Positions 27,663 through 35,459 are shown, counted from the stretch's first letter. The stretch is 64,000 nt of DNA from Bacillota bacterium (GCA_014896375.1 JADBKN010000051.1:124001-188000), one strand, 5' to 3'. The notes: generated by a model from the letters alone, not told the origin. Numbers and translations: made by a program.

Positions 27663-27695
27663 GGGGACAACCCCCTTCTTTAGGAGGTCGTCCCC
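27663..27695 (+). promoter_or_regulatory. Hairpin that sequesters the Shine-Dalgarno of the SLH protein gene
   Basis: GGGGAC (27663-27668) pairs with GTCCCC (27690-27695), and inside it ACCCCCT pairs with AGGAGGT (27682-27688) with one mismatch around TCTTT. The second strand is the ribosome binding site itself, 10 nt before GTG 27699. Translation should need opening of this stem, for example by heat or a ligand or protein. Confidence 0.5.
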
Positions 27696-27698
27696 ACC

Positions 27699-30600
27699 GT
27701 GCGTTCCCGCTGCGAAGACCGCACCCGCATCCCAGACCGCACCCGCAATCAAGCCCAAAAGCCCATGCGCGCCCGCGCCGCCGCGGCCGCCGTGGCCCTG
27801 TGGCTGGCCGTGGCGGCTCTCCTGCCGCCGGGCGCGCCGGCCCTGGCGGCGGGCGGCGGCGCGCCGGGGACCACGGCGGCCGCCGCACCGTCGTCGCCGT
27901 ACGTCGACCTTGACCCGCACCGCTACGGCTGGGCCCTGCCCGCCATCCTGGACCTGCGCCAGAGGGGCCTCATGATCGGCGTCGACGCGCGCCACTTCGC
28001 GCCGTCGCGGCCGCTCACGCGCGCCGAGCTGGCGGTGCTCTTCGTGCGCCTCAAGGCGCTGCCGCTCGACGGCGTGGGGCCCGCCTACAGCGACCTGCCG
28101 CCCGGAGCGTGGTACTTCGCCGCCGCGGAGGCAGCCGCGGCGAACGGTCTCTTGCTCGGCGTGACCAAGGACCGCTTCGCGCCGCAAGATCCCGTCACGC
28201 GCGCCATGACCGCGGTGGTGGCGGTGCGCGCGCTGGGCCTCGACCGCGTCGCGCAGGACCTTGCCGGCGCGGCCCTGCCCTACCGCGATGCCGCCGCGGT
28301 GCCCGCCTGGGCGCGCGGCGCGGTGTCCATCGCGGGTGCGCTGGGGGTGATGCAGGGTGACGCCGCCGGCTTCCGCCCGCAGCAGAGCGTCACGCGCGCC
28401 GAGGCCGCGGTGATCGTCGAGCGGCTCCTCGCCGTGCCGGACGAGGCCGTGGCGGCACAGGGGAACCGCGCCGTCGCGTACCTCAACGTCGATGTCCCGC
28501 GCGCGGAGCTGAACGTCGGCGACCGCGCCACCTTCCGCGCCTGGGGCCATGACGCCGCCACCTACCTCATCCCGACGGCTGTGGCGTGGTCGGCGAGCCA
28601 GGGGACGATCGCGCCCGACGGCACCTTCGCGGCCGCCAAGCCCGGTACGGCGCGCATCACGGCGACCGTGCCCGGCACCGGCGTGGCGCGCACCGTGACG
28701 GTGAAGGTCCACCAGCCGGCAAGGCTCGCCTTCGGGGACGGCCTGCCGCCCGTGGCGCTCGCCGGCACGCCCTTCACCGCGGCCGTGGCCGTGCTGGACA
28801 CGGCAGGCGCCCTCGACCCCGCCGACAACGGCCGCACCGTCACCCTCATCGTCTCCGGTCCCAGCGGCGCCTCCCGCACGCTCACGGCACGCACCTCGGG
28901 CGGCTGGGCCACCTTCACGCTGGCCCTCGACGCGCCGGGTGCCTACACGCTCACGGCGCAGGCCGGCTCTCTGGAGACGGCCGCGGCGCAGGTGCAGGCC
29001 GCAGCGCAGCCCGTCGGCGCGCTGGAGCTCACGGCGGACGGCGCGCCGGCCGGGGCCGCCCCTCTCCCGCGCACGGCCGGCGACACCGTCTCCCTGGCCG
29101 TGGCCGTGCGCGCTCCGGACGGCAGCCTGCGCCCGGAGCGGTTCCCCGTGCGGTTGAGCGTCTCCGGGGCCGGCGCCGCGCTCACGCAGGGCTCGGTCCT
29201 CGTCCGAGGCAGCGCCGCGGCCGGCCAGCTGCGCCTCTCCGCCCCCGGCGCGGTCGCGCTCTCCCTCAGCGTGCCGGGCGGCGCCGTCCTCGGGGCCTCC
29301 GCCGCCTTCGCCGTCCAGCCGCGCGGCACGGTGCAGATCCTCGGCGCGAACCCCGCGCAGGTCGCGGCCGGCCGGCCGGCCACGCTTCAGGCGCGCCTCC
29401 TCGGCCCGGACGGCACCCCGCTCCCGCTCTCGGGCGTGACGGTCACGCTCACGCCGCACGGCCCGCACGGCTACGACCTGCCGGCGCTGGCGGCCGCCAC
29501 GCAGAACGGCGTCGCCACCTTCACCTTCACGCCCGTCTTCGCCGGCGCCTACGGCTTCCAGGCGAGCGCCCCCGGCTTCGCCCCCGGCGACGCCGGCGGC
29601 GTGCTGAACGTGACACCGGCGGAGCTCGCGCAACTCGTCATCCATGCCGCCCCGTCGACGATCCTCGCCCCCGGCGGGACGGCGTCGATCTACGCCGCGC
29701 TCGCCGACCGCTACGGCAACGCCATCGACGCGCCCTTCCAGCTCCGCGCGCAGGCCGCCGCGGGCTCCGGCACGCTGGGCGGGACCCTGAGCGGGTCCCT
29801 CTCCGGCGACGCGGCCGCGGGCCTCGACGCGCAGACCGCCCTCGCCGGGCCGGGCACCGTCGCCATCTTCACGGCCGGCGCGGCCGGCGCGCGCACGCTC
29901 ACCTTCACGAGCCCGGACCACCCGCAGCTGCCGCCCGTGACCGTCACCTTCCGCGTGGTGCAGCGGCCCGCGGACGTCGTCGCCGGCAAGGGGCTGTGGC
30001 TTCTCTTCGGAGACTGGAAGGCCGTCGACGACGATGAGATCGTGCGGCGCGCGGTGCAGGGCGGCTACAGCCACATCTACCTGGAGATCGCCACGAGCGG
30101 CGACGGCTTCTACGGCCGGCGGGCGCTCGACCAGCTCCTCTGGAAGGTCCACAACGCCGGCATCGCCTTCATCGCCTGGGTGTACCCGGACCTGCGCAAC
30201 CCGGCGTCCGACACGGCCTGGACGCGGGACGTGATCGCCTACGCCACGCCCGAGGGCGACCGGCCGGACGCCTTCGCGCCGGACATCGAGGAGGTGCTCG
30301 ATCCGTCGACCGTCGCGGCCTACGCGGCCGCGGTGCGCGCCGCGCTCGGGCCGGAGGGGCGCTTCGTGGCCGTCACCTACCCGCCGCAGGCGCGGCCGGA
30401 CTATCCCTTCCGCCAGCTCGCGCCGTACGTCGACGCCTTCGCGCCCATGAGCTACTGGCACACCCGCGTGCGCGAGTACACGTTCGCCGACGCCTACCGT
30501 TACGTCGCCGACTCCGTCCGCCGGCTGCGGCAGCTGGCCGGCGTGGACGTGCCGGTGAGCGTGATCGGCCAGACGTACGACATGTTCGCCGCGGGCGGCC

Positions 30601-30785
30601 GGGGCGTCTACAGCCCGACGCCGCTGGAACTCGAGGGCGCGTGGCGGGCCGTCCTCGACACCGGCGCCATCGGCCTCTCCTTCTACCGGTGGGGGACGAC
30701 GACCGACGAGCAGTGGGCCGCGATCGACGCGCTCCAGCCGCCGCCAGCGGGCGCCGCGGGGGCTGCGGGGCTGGCGCGGCGGTAG
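27699..30785 (+). CDS. Secreted SLH-domain protein with Ig-like region and C-terminal glycoside-hydrolase-like domain
   Basis: This 1028-residue surface protein has a signal peptide (hydrophobic core about 27-45, AxA site before ALAAGG) and three SLH domains (about 60-245; for example LTRAELAVLFVRL and VTRAEAAVIVERL) that anchor to cell-wall polysaccharide. Ig-like/BIG2 and beta-sandwich repeats follow (about 265-745). The C-terminal domain (about 755-1010) looks like a TIM barrel, with GKGLWLLFGDW, YLEIATSG, FIAWVYPDL, APDIEEVLD and AFAPMSYWHT. It resembles uncharacterized GH-like domains of Bacillota surface proteins, and DIEE could carry the acids. The substrate is not inferable. It is very GC-rich, and its shadow frames should be ignored. 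Confidence 0.85.
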   Translation: MRSRCEDRTRIPDRTRNQAQKPMRARAAAAAVALWLAVAALLPPGAPALAAGGGAPGTTAAAAPSSPYVDLDPHRYGWALPAILDLRQRGLMIGVDARHFAPSRPLTRAELAVLFVRLKALPLDGVGPAYSDLPPGAWYFAAAEAAAANGLLLGVTKDRFAPQDPVTRAMTAVVAVRALGLDRVAQDLAGAALPYRDAAAVPAWARGAVSIAGALGVMQGDAAGFRPQQSVTRAEAAVIVERLLAVPDEAVAAQGNRAVAYLNVDVPRAELNVGDRATFRAWGHDAATYLIPTAVAWSASQGTIAPDGTFAAAKPGTARITATVPGTGVARTVTVKVHQPARLAFGDGLPPVALAGTPFTAAVAVLDTAGALDPADNGRTVTLIVSGPSGASRTLTARTSGGWATFTLALDAPGAYTLTAQAGSLETAAAQVQAAAQPVGALELTADGAPAGAAPLPRTAGDTVSLAVAVRAPDGSLRPERFPVRLSVSGAGAALTQGSVLVRGSAAAGQLRLSAPGAVALSLSVPGGAVLGASAAFAVQPRGTVQILGANPAQVAAGRPATLQARLLGPDGTPLPLSGVTVTLTPHGPHGYDLPALAAATQNGVATFTFTPVFAGAYGFQASAPGFAPGDAGGVLNVTPAELAQLVIHAAPSTILAPGGTASIYAALADRYGNAIDAPFQLRAQAAAGSGTLGGTLSGSLSGDAAAGLDAQTALAGPGTVAIFTAGAAGARTLTFTSPDHPQLPPVTVTFRVVQRPADVVAGKGLWLLFGDWKAVDDDEIVRRAVQGGYSHIYLEIATSGDGFYGRRALDQLLWKVHNAGIAFIAWVYPDLRNPASDTAWTRDVIAYATPEGDRPDAFAPDIEEVLDPSTVAAYAAAVRAALGPEGRFVAVTYPPQARPDYPFRQLAPYVDAFAPMSYWHTRVREYTFADAYRYVADSVRRLRQLAGVDVPVSVIGQTYDMFAAGGRGVYSPTPLELEGAWRAVLDTGAIGLSFYRWGTTTDEQWAAIDALQPPPAGAAGAAGLARR

Positions 30786-30803
30786 GGGCGGGCGCCGCAC
30801 GCC

Positions 30804-30862
30804 TTGTCCCCCGGCGGCAGTGGCGCTACAATGCAGGATCTATACGGACTTATGTAGCGCCA
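30804..30862 (+). promoter_or_regulatory. Promoter of hom with overlapping 10-bp inverted repeat
   Basis: TTGTCC (30804-30809), 17 nt, TACAAT (30827-30832) is a good sigma-70-type promoter. TGGCGCTACA (30821-30830) is repeated inverted and exactly as TGTAGCGCCA (30853-30862), covering the -10 box and the early transcribed region. The position fits an operator for a repressor of homoserine/threonine/methionine synthesis. Confidence 0.65.
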
Positions 30863-30888
30863 CGCCGCTGGAGGGACGGAAGAAGCGC

Positions 30889-32181
30889 ATGGACGTGCTT
30901 GTCGGGCTCATGGGCTGCGGCACCGTGGGTGCCGGAGTGGTGGAGTTGGTGCGTCTTCGTCGGGAGAAGATCGCGCGCCTGACCGGGCGGCGGCCCGCCA
31001 TCCGCCGCATCCTCGTGCGCGATCCAGCGAAGCCGCGCAGCGTGCCGGTCGATCCCTCCCTCTTCACCATGCGCGCGGAGGACATCCTCGACGACCCGCA
31101 CATCGACATCGTCATCGAGACGATCGGCGGCATCGAGCCGGCCCGCACCTACATCCTCGCCGCGCTGCGCGCCGGCAAGCACGTGGTGACAGCGAACAAG
31201 GACCTCATGGCCCTCTACGGCACGGAGCTCCTGGAGGCGGCCGCCGCCGCCGGCGCGGACCTCATGTACGAGGCCGCCGTGGGCGGCGCCATCCCCCTCA
31301 TCCGGCCGCTGAAGGAGAGCCTCGCCGCGGACGAGATCACCGACATCCGCGGCATCGTCAACGGCACGACGAACTACATCCTCTCGAAGATGACGGACAC
31401 CGGCGCCGACCTCGACACCGTCCTGCGGGAGGCGCAGGCGTTGGGCTACGCGGAGGCGGACCCCTCCAGCGACGTCGACGGCTGGGACGCGGCGCGGAAA
31501 CTCGTGATCCTCGCCTCTCTCGCCTTCCACGCGCCGGTGCGCCTCGATGAGGTGCAGGTGCAGGGCATCCGTTCCATCGCCGCGGCCGACGTGGCCTACG
31601 CTCAGGAGCTCGGATGCGTCATCAAGCTGATCGCGTGCGGGTCGAACCGCGGCGGCCGCCTCGTGCTGAGCGTGCGGCCCACGCTGGTGCCGAAGGACCA
31701 CCCCCTCGCGCACGTGGGCGACGCGTACAACGCACTCTTCGTCCGCGGCGACGCGGCCGGCAACCTCATGTTCTACGGCCGCGGGGCCGGCTCGCTGCCC
31801 ACGGCCAGCGCCGTGCTCGGCGACCTGATCGACGTGCTCCGCAACATGAGCCTCAACGCCTCCGGCTTCCCGCACCCCGTGTGCCTCCGGCGCCTGCCGG
31901 TCGCACCCGAGGCTGCGCCGCCGCAACGGCACTACATCCGCATGACGGTCGTCGACCGCCCAGGCGTGTTCGCGCGGATCGCCGGGCTCTTCGGCCAGGC
32001 GGAGGTGAGCATGGCCACGGTGCTGCAGAAGCGCGTCCATGACGGACGCGCGGAGATCGTCATCGTCACGCATGAGGTCGCGCAGGAGCAGCTGCGCCGC
32101 GCCGTGGACGCGGCGGCCGCGCTGGAGGCGGTCGACGCCGTGCACAACGTGCTGCCGCTGGAGACGGAGGCGGCGGGGTAG
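30889..32181 (+). CDS. hom: Homoserine dehydrogenase
   Basis: This 430-residue enzyme reduces aspartate semialdehyde to homoserine with NAD(P)H, the branch point to Thr and Met. It has the Rossmann motif LMGCGTVGAGVVEL, HVVTANKDLMA with the catalytic Lys, YEAAVGGAIPLIRPL and IVNGTTNYILSKM. A C-terminal ACT domain (about 350-425) probably senses an amino acid, usually threonine. ATG at 30889 is chosen because GGAGGGACGG precedes it and the conserved fold begins at once. No thrC or thrB follows; the next feature is the prophage edge, which may have separated an operon. Confidence 0.95.
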   Translation: MDVLVGLMGCGTVGAGVVELVRLRREKIARLTGRRPAIRRILVRDPAKPRSVPVDPSLFTMRAEDILDDPHIDIVIETIGGIEPARTYILAALRAGKHVVTANKDLMALYGTELLEAAAAAGADLMYEAAVGGAIPLIRPLKESLAADEITDIRGIVNGTTNYILSKMTDTGADLDTVLREAQALGYAEADPSSDVDGWDAARKLVILASLAFHAPVRLDEVQVQGIRSIAAADVAYAQELGCVIKLIACGSNRGGRLVLSVRPTLVPKDHPLAHVGDAYNALFVRGDAAGNLMFYGRGAGSLPTASAVLGDLIDVLRNMSLNASGFPHPVCLRRLPVAPEAAPPQRHYIRMTVVDRPGVFARIAGLFGQAEVSMATVLQKRVHDGRAEIVIVTHEVAQEQLRRAVDAAAALEAVDAVHNVLPLETEAAG

Positions 32182-32521
32182 GGGGCGCGGGGGGCCCGCG
32201 CGCGGGCCGCGGGGCCTGAGGTGCGCGGGCCGGGGGGCCGAGGCGCGCGGGCCGGGGGCCGCGGTGCGCGGGCCGGGGGCCCTGGCCTGCGGCGCGGACC
32301 CCAGCCGCACGGCTCTCTCGCGGACCCTGGCCCGCGAGCTGCCGCCTCACACGCACGCCCGCGGCTCACCCCTCGAGCCAGTCCCCGGCCGCGTCGGCCG
32401 AATCCCCGCCGGACGAGTCCCGGCCGGCCGAGTCCCCGCCGGCCGAGCCTCCGCCCTTGCGCCTCCTCTCCTTGACAACAGGAAATTATTGGCGGATCAT
32501 GCGAGATGAAGGTGATGAGAG
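32182..32521. repeat. Minisatellite-rich gap at the left prophage edge
   Basis: This 340-bp gap has no gene. It holds about three tandem copies of a 21-22-bp unit built on GCGCGGGCCGGGGGCC (32220-32282) and four tandem 15-bp copies related to GGCCGAGTCCCCGCC (32396-32455). The last 60 bp turn abruptly AT-richer and carry the promoter of the lipoprotein gene. No tRNA or left attachment site matching the right end is present. Confidence 0.7.
32472..32500 (+). promoter_or_regulatory. Promoter of the lipoprotein gene
   Basis: TTGACA (32472-32477), 17 nt, GATCAT (32495-32500). The -35 box is perfect and the -10 box weak. It lies 22 bp before the TTG start. Confidence 0.5.
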
Positions 32522-32977
32522 TTGCTCAGATGGGCCATAGCGCTTGCGGCCGCTCTAGTGCTGGCCGGATGCAGCGCGCCGCCGCCAGAGACGAATACGC
32601 AGGCTGCATCCAACAGTCAGGAGGCAGCCGACGCGGCGCTGCAAGGCCTCGTCTCTGACTTTCGCGACAATTGGGGCATGACTAGCTGGTATGCCTCCGT
32701 GTCGTCATTCGCACTGTCGCTGGAGGGCCAGCACGCCACTCTAAACGTCTACACCAGCCTTTACCCTAAAGCGAGCAATGAGCAGGCGGCCAGAGCCATT
32801 TGCGTCGGCGCGGTGCAATCGCTCGCGCATGTGGTTACGACGACGGAATCCACTGTCACCGTCTTTTCCGGGAATCCAGACAGCTACCGCTACCTCCTGG
32901 CATGCACAGCAAAATACGGCAGCGACGGCAAGCTACGCGAGCCGATAGCGTGGCAAATCTTCTCCGGTCTACGCTAG
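32522..32977 (+). CDS. Small lipoprotein at the prophage boundary
   Basis: This 151-residue protein has a short signal peptide ending in the lipobox LVLAGC (Cys about 18) and a roughly 130-residue polar domain that I do not recognize. The TTG start has AAGGTGAT 5-6 nt upstream. Base composition is clearly less GC-rich than the flanking host genes, so transfer is likely. Its stop is shared as CTAG with the opposing tail-chaperone frame. It has its own promoter and opposite orientation. A prophage moron (for example surface or superinfection exclusion) or a gene brought in with the deletion are both possible. Confidence 0.7.
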   Translation: MLRWAIALAAALVLAGCSAPPPETNTQAASNSQEAADAALQGLVSDFRDNWGMTSWYASVSSFALSLEGQHATLNVYTSLYPKASNEQAARAICVGAVQSLAHVVTTTESTVTVFSGNPDSYRYLLACTAKYGSDGKLREPIAWQIFSGLR

Positions 32978-33180
32978 CGTCTCCTCGCCCTCTGCGCCGC
33001 TAACCGCTCCTGCCGCTCCTGCTCGCGCGCCTCCGCCGAGTAGAACGCGGCCCACTCGGCGAACTCGCGGACCGTGAGCCGCGCCTGTAACTCGGCAACC
33101 GTAGTCCCGAGGTCCCGCGCGAGGCGGAAGAGAAACGCGCGCTCCGCCTCGCGCGGGTGGCCCTCCGGATCACGAATCCC
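32974..33180 (-). CDS. Tail assembly chaperone T-frame extension (frameshift product)
   Basis: A 68-residue frame with no proper start codon begins inside the end of the upstream G-like gene and ends at TAG 32974-32976. It contains LARDLGTTVAELQARLTVREFAEWAAFYSAEAR (split here as LARDLGTTVAEL and TVREFAEWAAFY), typical of the T part of G-GT tail chaperones. The frame is +1 (or -2) relative to G, and the two frames meet at a GGGG run (33178-33181), where a P-site Gly-tRNA can re-pair. It therefore probably exists only as a G-T fusion. In complete phages the tape-measure gene follows directly; here it is absent. Confidence 0.65.
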   Translation of the reverse strand, partial: GIRDPEGHPREAERAFLFRLARDLGTTVAELQARLTVREFAEWAAFYSAEAREQERQERLAAQRARRR

Positions 33181-33535
33181 CAGCGCGAAAGGTGCGCTGC
33201 GCCGCCTTCTGCGCCCCCTCAGTCATGCCGTTGACCTCGAGGATCACCTGCAGCACGCGATTGACCGCCGCAGCCGACTTCTCGCGGAGCCGGTCGGCCT
33301 GCTCGGGCGCAATGCCGAGCCCTGCGGCGAGCATCAGGAGCTCGAACCGCGCCGCCTGCTCAGGTGCGACCTCGCCGCCGCCGCCGAAGCCCGCCTCTTG
33401 CCGGATGCGCTGCTGCTCAGCGAGCGTCATGGCCCGGATGCGGACCTTGCCGCCCCACTCCGGCACCTCGACCAGCGTCTCGCGCAGATCGTTAGCCGCC
33501 AGGATCTCGTCGATGCTCAGCACCTTGCCACTCAC
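33170..33535 (-). CDS. Phage tail assembly chaperone (G-like)
   Basis: This 121-residue protein lies after the tail-tube genes, the standard place of the lambda gpG-type chaperone that guides tail-tube assembly on the tape measure. VPEWGGKVRIRAMTLAEQQRIR is typical of Bacillota versions. GTG start with TGAGGTGA upstream. The last codons contain the GGGG frameshift site for the T-frame extension. Confidence 0.75.
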   Translation of the reverse strand: MSGKVLSIDEILAANDLRETLVEVPEWGGKVRIRAMTLAEQQRIRQEAGFGGGGEVAPEQAARFELLMLAAGLGIAPEQADRLREKSAAAVNRVLQVILEVNGMTEGAQKAAQRTFRAGDS

Positions 33536-33550
33536 GGTCTCACCTCAGTC

Positions 33551-33961
33551 TCAGTAGGTCGCGCGGGTCACAGGACCCGACACCTGGAACTCCGCGCTCC
33601 AGGTTGCCTCGCCATCGACCGCCGTGTCGACCTCGTACTGCGTGAGGATGCAGGTGCCCGTGAACTTGGGGCTGCCAGTCGAGGAGCCCTGCGGCCCGTA
33701 CTCGAACGCGACCGCGATGCCTCGGATGCCGGCGAGCTGCGCGTCCACAGTCGGATCGAACTTTCCCTCCAGGGAGAACGTCGCATCCAAGAGCCCAGGG
33801 ATGTACGACTTCGCCGTCGCCCCAAGCGTGGTCACTTCTGCCGTGTCACCCTTGATGGGCAGCTTCGCGCTGGTCACGTAGGCGCTGATGTCGGTCGGGG
33901 TGGTCGGCGCGGACGCCGTGCCCAGCTTGACGACCGCCGTGGAGCCGTGGCTGAAGGCCAT
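33551..33961 (-). CDS. Major tail tube protein, short paralogue
   Basis: This 136-residue protein begins MAFSHGSTAVVKLG and has the DISAYVTSAKLP, DTAEVTTLGATAKSYIPGL and FSLEGKFDP motifs of siphovirus tail-tube proteins. It is homologous along most of its length to the N-terminal part of the next upstream gene product, indicating a duplication. It would form the tail tube around a tape measure that is no longer encoded here. Confidence 0.8.
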   Translation of the reverse strand: MAFSHGSTAVVKLGTASAPTTPTDISAYVTSAKLPIKGDTAEVTTLGATAKSYIPGLLDATFSLEGKFDPTVDAQLAGIRGIAVAFEYGPQGSSTGSPKFTGTCILTQYEVDTAVDGEATWSAEFQVSGPVTRATY

Positions 33962-33980
33962 GCTGTCTCAACCTCCTCAT

Positions 33981-34673
33981 TTAGAAGCGCGCCAGGCCGA
34001 CGTAGAACGTCGCGGCGCCGCTCCACGTGACGCGCACGTAGCGCTTGATCGTCCCCGTCACCGCCACGCGCTGGGCCGAGCCGCCAGAAGCCGCCGTGAA
34101 CGCGACCACGTCGGCCCAGGGGTCGGTTGAGCCGTTGTCGTTCGAGTGCTGGATCTTCACGGTAACAGAGGAGCCGGAGACCATCTCCAGGTAGCCGGCG
34201 CCGCCGTTGCTGGTGGCCGCCGTCTGGTCGATGCCTGTTCCGTTTCCGGCCGCCGCCTCCGCCTGGAGCGGGTGCAGGGTGGTAATGCGCTCCATGCCGG
34301 ATGTGGACTGGACCTCTGCGCTGATGCCGGTCACGTCGTCCACGGGCGAGTCGATCTCGACGGAGGTCTCGATGTTCGAGAGCCCGTAGCCGACGCTCCC
34401 GTTGCCATCGCCCTGCGGAAGCAGCACCATCACGCCGGGCTTGCCAAGCGCCGCCTGCAGTACTTGGTCTACGGCGTTGGGCGAGCCGTCGTAGATGCCC
34501 TCCAGGCTGACCGTCGCGTCAGGCAGGCCAGGGATGTAGGTCTTGGCCGCAGCCCCGAAGGTGGTCGTCTCCGCCGTGTCGACCTTGGCCTGATATTTGG
34601 CGCTCTTGAAGTAGGCCGACAGATCGTAGCCGTTGACGTAGACTTTGGTCTTCGAGCCATGGCTGAAGGCCAC
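33981..34673 (-). CDS. Major tail tube protein, long paralogue with extra C-terminal domain
   Basis: This 230-residue protein begins AFSHGSKTKVYVNGYDLSAY and shares ETTTFGAAAKTYIPGLPDATVSLEG with its neighbour. Residues about 140-230 add a beta-rich domain (SGSSVTVKIQHSNDNGSTDPW) resembling Ig-like or carbohydrate-binding modules on tail-tube surfaces. GTG at 34673 is chosen over TTG 34679 because GGGAGGTGA is 9 nt upstream and the start then aligns with the paralogue. Confidence 0.8.
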   Translation of the reverse strand: MAFSHGSKTKVYVNGYDLSAYFKSAKYQAKVDTAETTTFGAAAKTYIPGLPDATVSLEGIYDGSPNAVDQVLQAALGKPGVMVLLPQGDGNGSVGYGLSNIETSVEIDSPVDDVTGISAEVQSTSGMERITTLHPLQAEAAAGNGTGIDQTAATSNGGAGYLEMVSGSSVTVKIQHSNDNGSTDPWADVVAFTAASGGSAQRVAVTGTIKRYVRVTWSGAATFYVGLARF

Positions 34674-34689
34674 CCGCAATCACCTCCCA

Positions 34690-35073
34690 TCAGTAGGCGA
34701 CCTCGACGTCCACAGTCACGCGATAGAGCTTTGTGTCCGGCTCGTAGAGGTCTAGCTCGGAGACGACGTGGGCGTCGAGGATGGTTGTGCCGCCCATGGC
34801 GCCGCTCCTCCCGTCCAGTGCCGCCATCACCTGCGCGGCCACGTCCTTCGCCTGGCCATAGCTCTGTGCCCAGCAGTCGAGTTGGAACCTGGCGACCTGA
34901 ACGGCCACAGGCGACCCCATGGTCCGTTCGTTCCTCCGGCTGATGCGCTGGTAGCTGATGGCGGGCAGCGTCGGCGATTCCGGCAGCGCCAGCGGGTAAA
35001 TGCGGGAGCTCACCAGGGCCGCGAGCGGGGCGTAGGCGACTAGGCAGCTTCGCAGATCGGCCTCCACGCTCAT
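34690..35073 (-). CDS. Tail completion/terminator-like protein (DUF3168 type)
   Basis: This 127-residue protein has the SVEADLRSCLVAYAPLAALVSSRIYPL start and LPAISYQRIS segment typical of DUF3168 head-tail or tail-terminator proteins. The ATG overlaps the stop of the HK97 gp10-like gene by 4 nt. Its position between gp10-like and tail-tube genes agrees with this role. Confidence 0.75.
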   Translation of the reverse strand: MSVEADLRSCLVAYAPLAALVSSRIYPLALPESPTLPAISYQRISRRNERTMGSPVAVQVARFQLDCWAQSYGQAKDVAAQVMAALDGRSGAMGGTTILDAHVVSELDLYEPDTKLYRVTVDVEVAY

Positions 35074-35459
35074 AGCCCTAGCACCTCCTTTAGCGCCGCC
35101 GCCACAGCGGCCTCCGCCAGGTGCCTATCCTCGTCCAGAGCAGGGCGCAGGAATGGGCGCGCGGCCATCTTGCTGGTCCCGAGCTCCACAAAGAGCCCGT
35201 AGAACCGCTCCTTATCCGGGCCGATGAGCACCTCGGCACGGCCGGGCGACTGCTCCTCGCCGGGCTGCGTGATGATGTGCTCCTGCAGCGCGCCGGTGCG
35301 CACAGGCGCCCGTCTGGACGCTCCCTCGCGGATGACCTCGGCGCCGGCCATGGCGGCCTCATCGACGACGGCCGCGGCCTTCTCGCCGAGCACGGCAAGC
35401 CGCCGCGCAATGAGGTCGCCTCCCTCGACCTTGACCCGGAACCGTACGGCGCCGGCCAT
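35070..35459 (-). CDS. HK97 gp10-like head-tail/minor tail protein
   Basis: This 129-residue protein carries the RRAPVRTGALQEHI and YGLFVELGTSKMAARPFLRPALDE motifs, which are diagnostic of the HK97-gp10_like family. ATG at 35459 overlaps the stop of the adaptor gene (ATGA), and a longer frame upstream is shadow. It acts in head-tail joining or tail completion. Confidence 0.85.
   Translation of the reverse strand: MAGAVRFRVKVEGGDLIARRLAVLGEKAAAVVDEAAMAGAEVIREGASRRAPVRTGALQEHIITQPGEEQSPGRAEVLIGPDKERFYGLFVELGTSKMAARPFLRPALDEDRHLAEAAVAAALKEVLGL

Noticed and set aside
27603-30800. 1065-residue frame on the minus strand opposite the SLH protein
   Set aside because: Highly Arg/Gly/Ala-biased and without domains. 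The plus-strand product has a signal peptide, SLH repeats and a ribosome binding site, so this is a shadow.
32218-32455. Possible CRISPR array in the repeats after hom
   Set aside because: Units are directly tandem without unique spacers and are 15 or 21-22 bp long, so these are minisatellites. No CRISPR array or cas gene is present anywhere in the window.
32182-32521. Search for an intact tRNA-Leu or attL at the left prophage edge
   Set aside because: No CTCAAAA anticodon loop, T arm or sequence matching 62710-62765 is present there, so no attL was annotated.
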